Below are positions 52,888 through 60,199 of a stretch of DNA of 64,000 nucleotides, one piece after another. Location of the stretch: contig NZ_JAANIG010000019.1 in the NCBI RefSeq assembly GCF_011174675.1, positions 1 to 64,000 on the forward strand, read 5' to 3'. The position numbers were made by a program, and so were the translations under genes. Every line of letters starts with the position of its first letter. Positions within the stretch are counted from its first letter, which is position 1. This DNA comes from Perlabentimonas gracilis (GTDB taxonomy: Bacteria; Bacteroidota; Bacteroidia; Bacteroidales; Tenuifilaceae). The notes beneath the pieces are model-generated. The model saw nothing but the letters and a program-made list of their open reading frames with translations, searched no databases and was not told the DNA's origin.

Positions 52888-53412
52888 TTAAATCCATAGC
52901 TTACGGAAGAAATAGGCAACGGCGTAGCCTGAGCCAAAAATTGCCATCATGGTAATTATTCCTCCCGTTGACATTACTGCCATTCCGCTTAGCGCAGCAC
53001 CACTGGTACAGCCTCGGCCAAGCTGAGCCCCAATGCCAAAAAGCATTCCGCCTAACAGGGCAAAACCAAGGCGAGTGCCAGCGTTAACACGCGGACCTCT
53101 CTCTACTTTAAACTTCATCCTACCAGAGAGAATGCCCGAAAGCAAACCACCAATAAGCACACCCAGCACTTCGATGGAAAGCCATGATTTCAGGGGATGC
53201 GTTTCACCCGACAGGTTGGGCCCCCAAAAGGTTGACTCCGCTGCATGCTCGGGGGCAACAGCACTAACAGTAACCGTGGCCAAATCTTTAAATGCTCCGC
53301 TGGCACCAAGTCCCCGACCCGCTATAAATATGGCCATTAGCAGCACTAGGCCTAGCAGAACACCTGCTAGGTATGGATTGATGTATTGGCTTTTTGACTG
53401 TTCCATGATCAT
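52888..53412 (-). CDS. YeeE/YedE second half-transporter (DUF6691-like)
   Basis: A 174-residue membrane protein with about four helices. It carries GVLIGGLLSGILSGRMKFKV and GAQLGRGCTSGAALSG with the conserved Cys135. Full-length YeeE/YedE proteins have two such halves; here they are separate genes, as in split PmpA/PmpB-type pairs. This copy has no rhodanese and no RGGC tail. ATGs at 53412 and 53406 are equally good. Confidence 0.85.
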   Translation of the reverse strand: MIMEQSKSQYINPYLAGVLLGLVLLMAIFIAGRGLGASGAFKDLATVTVSAVAPEHAAESTFWGPNLSGETHPLKSWLSIEVLGVLIGGLLSGILSGRMKFKVERGPRVNAGTRLGFALLGGMLFGIGAQLGRGCTSGAALSGMAVMSTGGIITMMAIFGSGYAVAYFFRKLWI

Positions 53413-53458
53413 CTAATTAAATTTTGGTAACCCAATATTTACTGCCTACAATATTAAC

Positions 53459-54517
53459 TTAACAACCACCCCTGGGAACTGCAACCACCTCAACCTTCTC
53501 AAGGTTTTGAGGAGCACCACTACCCGAGGAAACAGGCAATCCATATATCTCCTTCTCGGTAAATGCATTACCCGTATTCTCCTTAACCATAACGCTATGC
53601 ATAAAGCTATTGGCTCCATACACAAGGGTTAGGGCATCGTAACCAAGCAATCGTAAGTAAGCTGTTACAAAGGCACTATGCTGACCTGTAAAGCAGTACA
53701 CCACAATACTTTTATCCGTTGGTAGGGTGTTTAGCTGCTCCGATCGCTTCAGCGATTTTTTGGGTTGATACTGAATTGCTCCGGGGATATGGCCAATATT
53801 ATACAACGGTTCGGGCCAGTAGTTGGCAATGTAAAAATTTTGTCCTGCCTCAAATAGCGTGTCGGCTGTAATGGTAATTGGACTAAAGTCCTCGGCAAAA
53901 AGCATATGCGCTCTTTCTCTCAGAATGGCAAAGCCATAGCTCTCGGAGGTTACTATTTTCGGAAACTCACCTGCCGGGTTCTTTCGGTTGGCTTCGCGCT
54001 GCAGCACCTCGGAATATTTACTGGATCTACGCGCCATCCAGCGCTTTTGTGCGGTGTCGTTATGCCAGCTGCTAAAGCCCCATTTTAAGGCATACACATT
54101 GTCGTAACCCAAAAAACGGAGTATCGATGTAGCATACGATGCAGTTTGCCCAGCATTGCACACCATAGCAATTGCACTAAAGCAAGATGGATTGATTTTA
54201 TTCTCGAAAAAGTTTAGCACCTGCGTAAATGGTACATTCACGGAATTGGCTATGTGTGCCGACGCAAACTCTTCGGCGCTACGCATATCTATAACCAACA
54301 CGTTGCTGTCGAGCTTGGCATATAGTTCTCCAGCCGAAATCATTGCAGGCACCTGTGGGCTGTTTATAAAATCACCCGATCGCTCAATGTAGGTAATCAG
54401 CGAGTCGAATGCTACTTCTGGTGCTAACGCTGTATAGCTTTTCTGCTCAACACCTCCACCACAAGCCGATAGTAAACCAGCAACAACAATGAAATAAGTA
54501 ATCTTTCTAACATCCAT
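53459..54517 (-). CDS. Double-rhodanese lipoprotein ending in RGGC
   Basis: A 352-residue lipoprotein (lipobox LLSAC, Cys19) with two rhodanese domains. The first (about 60-155) has VCNAGQTAS with catalytic Cys120, the second (about 220-320) VYCFTGQHS with Cys275. Rhodaneses transfer sulfane sulfur from thiosulfate or persulfides to acceptors. A flexible stretch follows, and the protein ends VVAVPRGGC with Cys352 terminal. It is therefore the only one of the three RGGC proteins with intact catalytic cysteines and is the likely sulfurtransferase of the set. It lies 8 bases after the cytochrome b gene. Confidence 0.85.
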   Translation of the reverse strand: MDVRKITYFIVVAGLLSACGGGVEQKSYTALAPEVAFDSLITYIERSGDFINSPQVPAMISAGELYAKLDSNVLVIDMRSAEEFASAHIANSVNVPFTQVLNFFENKINPSCFSAIAMVCNAGQTASYATSILRFLGYDNVYALKWGFSSWHNDTAQKRWMARRSSKYSEVLQREANRKNPAGEFPKIVTSESYGFAILRERAHMLFAEDFSPITITADTLFEAGQNFYIANYWPEPLYNIGHIPGAIQYQPKKSLKRSEQLNTLPTDKSIVVYCFTGQHSAFVTAYLRLLGYDALTLVYGANSFMHSVMVKENTGNAFTEKEIYGLPVSSGSGAPQNLEKVEVVAVPRGGC

Positions 54518-54525
54518 AGTAAAAC

Positions 54526-55182
54526 TTATTTAGATTTCTCTGATTGCTCAACTGTATTCTCCCCTTCGTCTTCATCATGGTCCAGCTCTTCCCAACCGGT
54601 AATCATAGCCTTAATGGCTGCAGTGGGTTTGTGACCAGTAGTTGTTAGGTACACATGGGCAATTACAAATGCTATTAGCGCAAAGGCACCTATGGTGTGG
54701 ATAATTGCTACCAATTCGAGGTTTATCATGTCGATGGATTGAATCTCACCCCCTGAGGGGTACTTGTAGTAGTAGTACAAGAAACCAGTGATAATCTGTA
54801 CCGGTATGGCGAAAATCTTTAATCCAAGGTAAACCATCCTTTGCAGGGGATTAAACTTATTGTAAACCGTTTTCTTGGTTGGGTGCGGTGCTCCCTTAAA
54901 AATTCCGGTGATATAGTACTCAACCTGAGCTTTAATAAACTTGGTTGTGGGGATATATTGTCGCCACTCGCCCGTGGTGAAATGCCAAAAGATGGCAAAT
55001 ACTATGAGCCAAACCAACGCCCATAGGGCGTAGTTGTGCCAGCGCACAGCGGCATCAAAACCCATTAGATCGAACGAACCATGTATTTCGAATCCAGTTA
55101 CTGCCAAAAAAAGGATAAGGAAGGCCTGGCTCCAGTGCCAAAACCTTTCAAAAATCTTGTAAACATATGTGAGCTTAGCCAT
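54526..55182 (-). CDS. Cytochrome b (thiosulfate-reductase/b561-like membrane subunit)
   Basis: A 218-residue membrane cytochrome with about five helices. Histidine candidates for heme b: RFWHWSQAF, AAVRWHNYAL, IIHTIGAFALIAFVIAHVYL. Such b-type subunits pass quinol electrons to periplasmic reductases, or take electrons from periplasmic oxidations. Its neighbour is the octaheme cytochrome (23-base gap), so they should form the electron-transfer module of the operon. The C-terminal tail is acidic. Confidence 0.87.
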   Translation of the reverse strand: MAKLTYVYKIFERFWHWSQAFLILFLAVTGFEIHGSFDLMGFDAAVRWHNYALWALVWLIVFAIFWHFTTGEWRQYIPTTKFIKAQVEYYITGIFKGAPHPTKKTVYNKFNPLQRMVYLGLKIFAIPVQIITGFLYYYYKYPSGGEIQSIDMINLELVAIIHTIGAFALIAFVIAHVYLTTTGHKPTAAIKAMITGWEELDHDEDEGENTVEQSEKSK

Positions 55183-55205
55183 TGTGATAGTATTTCGGAG
55201 GTTAA

Positions 55206-56789
55206 TTACTGATTACGTTTACGAGCCATTACAATGCGTAGTGTTCCGTGGAAAAGCACCCCGCCCAGCGTACCCAGTATTAATAGGATGCCGATTATAT
55301 CAACAGTAGCGCTCCGGTCGCGCCCAGGCATGTAGAAATCGGTTAGCCCCTCAAGGCGTGATCCCTCGCGGGTATGGCAATCGGTACAGCTTAGCGCCAT
55401 TTCCTTGGGCGATACCATATGCGAAATGGGCAGGTACATTTCGGTTTCTACAAACTCCCACTCGCCACTCCAAGGCAAACCGGCCAATTTCATCCCCTCT
55501 GTTAGCGATGCTTCCCAATCGAAATCGACCCAAAGTCCTCCCTTACCTGGCTCCTTATCCCAAAGCTTTGCCTTCAGTACTCGTTGGTAATTGGGGTCGA
55601 ATGGTTGTTTGCCTCGATGGATTTTCACTGGCCATATTTGTGCTTTGGAATCGTTGTAATCGCCAAAAAGAGTATTGATTTTAACTGGAAACTCGGTAAT
55701 TGTGTCGCTAGCTAACATATGATCGGCTTGGCCGTTAAACCAAACGTACTCTGGTGCGGCATTGCTCTCCCAGTGGCCTGTACCCTTTATGGATTGGTAC
55801 GAAATACGCCCTGTTGAATCCATCATCTCGTATGGTTTGCCATCCTGCAAATCGCAAGCGGTGGACCAGTCCCAGTACATCTTAGTTGGATTAACCTTAG
55901 CATAGGTTGGAATGTGACAGGTTTGGCACGCAACCTTTACCGTGTGCTCGTTGAGCTTGCCTACGGCATGGGGCTTTACTCCATGGCACTGCGTACAGGT
56001 GGCACGGTTATAGTCGTTCGATGCCGTACCGTAATACCGGCCTTGCATAACATGGTTTTGGGTTTTGTGGCAATCGGTACAGCTCATATCCATACCCTCA
56101 CGATTCATATGTACGTCCACATCGCGGGTGGTGTTGAGCAGAGCCTCCTCGAGATGACCATGCTTTATGTTATTACCCCCAGCGCTATAGAAGTGACAGT
56201 ATCCGCAGTTATACTTTGTGGGCATACCCACATTGGCTGTAATAAAGTTATAGTCGGGAGCAAATGGACCATCGACTGGTGGGTAACCTGCTGCTCCTCC
56301 GCTGGCTTTCTCGTAGGTACGTGTATTATCATGGCATACTAAGCAGTCCATATTGTGCTGCTGGGTAAAATCGAAGCCATTTTCGTCCCAACCATAGCCA
56401 GCATGGCACTTATTACAGGTAGACTCGCTACCGCCAATACCTGTACAGAAGTTGTTTATCAGATTCTTTTTACCCAGATAAACAACACCGCGCCCTTCGA
56501 TAAAAGCCTCTCGCTCCCACAGCCAGTGGTGATTATTTAGCAATTCCTCACCTCGCTCGGTATGGCATGAAAGGCAAGCCTGGGTAACCTCCTGCGGCGA
56601 ATTAAACTCCTTTTGCAGCTCGGCAAGCTTACCATGGTCAACAGCCTTCTTTGGCTTATTCCCAACTTCAACCTTAAGTGCTTCCAGAACCTCGGGGTTC
56701 ATCTGCTTTGGCTTGTCGAGTATGGCAACTGCAATAAATATTTGGGGTATTAGCACAATGGCCAGAAAGGGGATCAACTTGTTCTTCAT
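55206..56789 (-). CDS. Octaheme c-type cytochrome, tetrathionate reductase family
   Basis: A 527-residue exported multiheme cytochrome with an N-terminal signal/anchor and a C-terminal membrane helix (VDIIGILLILGTLGGVLF). There are eight CxxCH motifs: CLSCH, CNKCH, CLVCH, CGYCH, CTDCH, CTQCH, CQTCH and CTDCH. This is the octaheme tetrathionate reductase (OTR)-like family; OTR of Shewanella reduces tetrathionate, nitrite and hydroxylamine in vitro. It is the first gene of the six-gene operon, with a TATATTTG box upstream. The operon contents favour a sulfur substrate, but nitrogen oxides remain possible. Confidence 0.88.
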   Translation of the reverse strand: MKNKLIPFLAIVLIPQIFIAVAILDKPKQMNPEVLEALKVEVGNKPKKAVDHGKLAELQKEFNSPQEVTQACLSCHTERGEELLNNHHWLWEREAFIEGRGVVYLGKKNLINNFCTGIGGSESTCNKCHAGYGWDENGFDFTQQHNMDCLVCHDNTRTYEKASGGAAGYPPVDGPFAPDYNFITANVGMPTKYNCGYCHFYSAGGNNIKHGHLEEALLNTTRDVDVHMNREGMDMSCTDCHKTQNHVMQGRYYGTASNDYNRATCTQCHGVKPHAVGKLNEHTVKVACQTCHIPTYAKVNPTKMYWDWSTACDLQDGKPYEMMDSTGRISYQSIKGTGHWESNAAPEYVWFNGQADHMLASDTITEFPVKINTLFGDYNDSKAQIWPVKIHRGKQPFDPNYQRVLKAKLWDKEPGKGGLWVDFDWEASLTEGMKLAGLPWSGEWEFVETEMYLPISHMVSPKEMALSCTDCHTREGSRLEGLTDFYMPGRDRSATVDIIGILLILGTLGGVLFHGTLRIVMARKRNQ

Positions 56790-56830
56790 TCGATTACAAG
56801 TTTGGTTAACAACTCGTGTAACAATATATG

Positions 56831-56838
56831 CAAATATA
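56831..56838 (-). promoter_or_regulatory. TATATTTG promoter box of the sulfur operon
   Basis: The minus strand reads TATATTTG, 41 bases before the ATG of the octaheme cytochrome. No further consensus box is seen between the six genes, whose gaps are 8-70 bases. Confidence 0.55.
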
Positions 56839-56928
56839 TCGAAATATAGAAGTTAAAAGTTGCGAAGACACATACAAAAATGATATGGTGTCGAAAATTT
56901 AGAACGATTTTAAAGAACAATACGTGGG

Positions 56929-58122
56929 CTAATACAAAAGCCCAAGTGTCCATAAAGGAACATTATCTTTAGCCCCCACCTCATATCCATCAGCAAAGGT
57001 ATAGATAATCCTATCGGTTGGTGTTCTGCGTATCCTTTGGTTTAGGGTAGAGACCACCATATGCCAGTTTGAATCAATCTCAAAAGTATTCCTATTAATC
57101 AGCGTAACCGGATAAAGTGCACTAAGATGATTCAGAGCAAAGCCATGTGCCACGGTACTTCGGTTGGGTTGAATGGTGGCCAGCATATTTGCCATATTTG
57201 TATTGCTTAGGTAAACCCTTTCGGGCTTTTGCAGTATGCTAATGCTAACCCCAGCCGGATATATAAGGCTTATAAGTTTTGCTTTCTCCAGATGAAAAAA
57301 GTAGCCAATAAGGGTATTCCGGTGTACACCAACCTCCTCACTTAGCTGAACCAGGTTGGGTTTAAATGGTGCATTCTGCGCAATAATGTTTACAAGTTGC
57401 CTCACCTTGCTTGTGTTCCGCGGGTCAAATCCTTCTAGGGACTTCATATCGGTCTCTATCGTAGCGTTAACAAAACCTTCGAGATGCCGCTTGTACTCCT
57501 CGTACGAGTCGTTGGCAACGGGGTAGCAACCTCGAGTTAGGTAGTCGTCGATATGAAGGTTTGGCGAGAACTGCTGAATATGCTCAGTGGCTATCTCGAT
57601 GTGCGAATCGAGAATTGTTTGCAAGTCGTATCGAGGTAGCTTGGCAATCCCCTTAAAACTAAGGTACTCGCGAAACGAAAACGTGCTAAGGTTATAGATA
57701 ATCGCGCGTTGGCTGAGGTTGGCGTAGTGCTTAACCATCTCAATGGTCGACGATCCGGCAAAGGCTATTCTTAAATCGGGGAGAGTTTCGTAAATGTTTT
57801 TAAGCTCCAACGACCACTGTGGGTGTTTCTGTATTTCGTCGATGAATAGGTGCTTGCCACCCCGGCTGCGAAACTCAACGGCAAACTCGCGCAACGATTT
57901 TCCCGCCAGGTATATATCGTCCAATGTGATGTATAGAGCTTGAGGGTCGAATCCGTAGTGCAGCTTTATTTGCTGCAACAAAATGGTAGTTTTACCTACA
58001 CCCCTAGGGCCAATTAGTCCAACCAGCGGCTTATTCCAATCGATGGTGGGCTGTGTTGTGCGCACAAAGAAGGTTGGGATACCACTAACAAGGTGATTCG
58101 ATTTTAATCTTAATTGCTCCAT
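56929..58122 (-). CDS. AAA-family ATPase, second type (homologue of 1745)
   Basis: A 397-residue ATPase. Walker A is GPRGVGKTT at about residues 38-46, Walker B HLFIDEIQKHP, sensor IAFAGSS. A winged-helix-like segment follows (LSEEVGVHRNTLIGYF), then SNTNMANML and the terminal PLWTLGLLY. The same motifs in the same order are in the gene at 1745, some 54 kb away. Here there is no gene-tail fragment nearby, so the association seen in the array is not obligatory. Function unknown. A TATATTTG box (58139-58146) precedes it. Confidence 0.83.
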   Translation of the reverse strand: MEQLRLKSNHLVSGIPTFFVRTTQPTIDWNKPLVGLIGPRGVGKTTILLQQIKLHYGFDPQALYITLDDIYLAGKSLREFAVEFRSRGGKHLFIDEIQKHPQWSLELKNIYETLPDLRIAFAGSSTIEMVKHYANLSQRAIIYNLSTFSFREYLSFKGIAKLPRYDLQTILDSHIEIATEHIQQFSPNLHIDDYLTRGCYPVANDSYEEYKRHLEGFVNATIETDMKSLEGFDPRNTSKVRQLVNIIAQNAPFKPNLVQLSEEVGVHRNTLIGYFFHLEKAKLISLIYPAGVSISILQKPERVYLSNTNMANMLATIQPNRSTVAHGFALNHLSALYPVTLINRNTFEIDSNWHMVVSTLNQRIRRTPTDRIIYTFADGYEVGAKDNVPLWTLGLLY

Positions 58123-58138
58123 TGAACTGCTATTTCAG

Positions 58139-58146
58139 CAAATATA
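58139..58146 (-). promoter_or_regulatory. TATATTTG promoter box of the ATPase at 56929
   Basis: The minus strand reads TATATTTG, 16 bases before the ATG at 58122. Confidence 0.5.
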
Positions 58147-58209
58147 TAATATATTTTGATAATAGCAACAGCAAATCAGTTATTTAAGGTTTGCTTTTAA
58201 ACCAAATGG

Positions 58210-58635
58210 CTATTCCATTAGATTAATATCTCTACCACCGTCGTCTCGCACACTAATCAGAAATCGCATTACCCCCTCGGTGGGTAAAATATCCTCAATC
58301 AGTTCGGGCCACTCAATTAAACAAAACCCCTGCGATGAGTAGAAGTACTCCTCGTAACCAAAATCGAAAACCTCTTCGAGCTTATTTATCCTGTAAAAAT
58401 CGAAATGGTAAACAGGTTCTCCGCTGGTAGTGCTATACTCATTTATTAAGGCAAAAGTGGGACTCACCACCGTATCGGTTACTCCCAGCACCTTACATAT
58501 AGATTTTATAAGGGTAGTTTTTCCTGCGCCCATAGCTCCATATAAGCAAACAATGCGGTTAGGATGAACGACCTTTAGCAACTTCGCTGCTGCATCATCC
58601 AAATCGCTAAGACTATTTATCTGAATCGTTTCCAT
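58210..58635 (-). CDS. tsaE: tRNA threonylcarbamoyladenosine biosynthesis ATPase TsaE
   Basis: A 141-residue P-loop protein needed with TsaB, TsaC and TsaD to make t6A in tRNAs. Walker A is GAMGAGKTTLIKSIC; SPTFALINEY and YHFDFYRI follow, with LIEWPE near the end of the catalytic part. The length is normal. It lies 7 bases after porX, a gene order seen in several Bacteroidota. Confidence 0.93.
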   Translation of the reverse strand: METIQINSLSDLDDAAAKLLKVVHPNRIVCLYGAMGAGKTTLIKSICKVLGVTDTVVSPTFALINEYSTTSGEPVYHFDFYRINKLEEVFDFGYEEYFYSSQGFCLIEWPELIEDILPTEGVMRFLISVRDDGGRDINLME

Positions 58636-58642
58636 ACGGTTT

Positions 58643-60193
58643 TTAAAGTGGTTTTAGCTCAACAAACGGTATTAACATCTCCTCAATGGAAATGCCGCCG
58701 TGCTGAAAGGTATCGCGATAATAACTAACGTAGTAGTTGTAATTGTTGGGATAAGCCAAAAAATCGTTGCCAAGGGCAAAGATATACGAAGAGCTCACGT
58801 TGGCTTTGGGCAAATGCGCCTCCTCGGGCTTGCGAACCTCAAAAACCTGTTTTGCGTTATAGTTTAAGTTCTTGCCCATCTTGTACCTTAGGTTAGTTGA
58901 AGTGGCCCGGTCGCCCACAACCTTTATGGGATTTTTAACCCTAATGGTACCATGATCGGTAGTAATAATCAACCGCACCCCATGGGCTGATGCCTCCTTA
59001 ATAAGAGCGAATAGGTCGGAATGCTTAAACCAGCTACGGGTTAGGGAGATGTATGCGGCCTCATCGCTGGCTAGCTGACGCATCATCTCCATCTCGGTGC
59101 GGGCGTGCGAAATAACATCGATAAAGTTGTAAACCAGTACCGACAGGTCATTTTGCAACACCTGTTTAAGGTTTGAGCCAAATAACGATCCTGATTTAAT
59201 TGTGCTGGCCTTCTCGTACTGCATCTTATAGTTCTTACCCAAACGCTTCATTAGCTGAGTTAGCAGCTCCTGTTCGAATAGGTTCTTGCCTGTATCCTCC
59301 TCATCGAAAACCCACAAGTCGGGAAAACGCTGCTGAATCTCCATGGGCATTAGGCCTGCGAAGAGCGCATTGCGAGCATACTGGGTTGCCGTGGGTAAGA
59401 CACTTGAGTAAAGCTCCTCGCGCTCAACTCGCCAGTAGGGTGCTATTAAATCTTGAATGGCCATCCACTGGTCGTACCTAAAGTTATCAATAACCACCAG
59501 CAATACCCTATTCCCTTTATCGATGGTTGGAAAAACTAAGTTGCGCATTACGTTATGCGACATCATAGGTTTGTCCTCCGCATTGGGGCCGAACCAGCTT
59601 AGGTAGTTCGATTTTACGAATTTACCAAACTCGTTGTTGGCCTCGGACATCTGCATTGCGAAAACCTCGGCTATACCCGAGTCGCTAGACTCGGCAAGCT
59701 GCATTGACCATTGCGAAAGCTTTCGATAAATTTTGGTCCAGTCGTCAAAAGTGCGTGCCATACCTATCTGTTGACCAATGGCACCAAAGGCCTGCTGATA
59801 ATCTGAGGTTGTTTTCTCGCTAATTAGCGTATGCTGATGGACGTTCTTTTTAATGGAGAGCAATATCTGTTTAGGGTTAACGGGCTTAATAAGGTAATCA
59901 GCAATTTTAGCGCCAACGGCCTGATCCATAATGCTCTCCTCCTCGCTTTTGGTAACCATTACCACGGGTAGGTTGGGCTTTATCTCCTTAATGCGGGCAA
60001 GGGTTTCCATGCCTGTTAGGCCGGGCATATTCTCGTCGAGAAAGACAAGGTCGAAATTTTGAGCCGATACCATATCCAGCGCATCCTCGCCATTTGTTGC
60101 TGTGGCAACAGCGTACTCGCGCTGTTCTAAGAAGATAATGTGCGGTTTAAGAAATTCTATCTCGTCATCAACCCAAAGTATGGAAACGGCCAT
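58643..60193 (-). CDS. porX: PorX, PglZ-domain response regulator of type IX secretion
   Basis: A 516-residue protein. The N-terminal receiver domain (1-120) has WVDDEIEF, the phosphorylatable Asp near 52 in VFLDENMPG, and MVTKS. The C-terminal PglZ/alkaline-phosphatase-like domain carries VIDNFRYDQW and TTDHGTI metal-site motifs. PorX acts with the kinase PorY and sigma SigP to switch on type IX secretion genes; its PglZ domain has been reported to act on oligonucleotides. Start ATG 60193, with a GTG just before. It lies 6 bases after porW. Confidence 0.92.
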   Translation of the reverse strand: MAVSILWVDDEIEFLKPHIIFLEQREYAVATATNGEDALDMVSAQNFDLVFLDENMPGLTGMETLARIKEIKPNLPVVMVTKSEEESIMDQAVGAKIADYLIKPVNPKQILLSIKKNVHQHTLISEKTTSDYQQAFGAIGQQIGMARTFDDWTKIYRKLSQWSMQLAESSDSGIAEVFAMQMSEANNEFGKFVKSNYLSWFGPNAEDKPMMSHNVMRNLVFPTIDKGNRVLLVVIDNFRYDQWMAIQDLIAPYWRVEREELYSSVLPTATQYARNALFAGLMPMEIQQRFPDLWVFDEEDTGKNLFEQELLTQLMKRLGKNYKMQYEKASTIKSGSLFGSNLKQVLQNDLSVLVYNFIDVISHARTEMEMMRQLASDEAAYISLTRSWFKHSDLFALIKEASAHGVRLIITTDHGTIRVKNPIKVVGDRATSTNLRYKMGKNLNYNAKQVFEVRKPEEAHLPKANVSSSYIFALGNDFLAYPNNYNYYVSYYRDTFQHGGISIEEMLIPFVELKPL

Positions 60194-60199
60194 CACAAT

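Noticed and set aside
50987-54517. RGGC tail as a type IX secretion or sortase sorting signal
   Set aside because: Type IX signals are folded C-terminal domains of about 70-100 residues and sortase signals have LPXTG plus a membrane helix; four residues ending in Cys fit neither.
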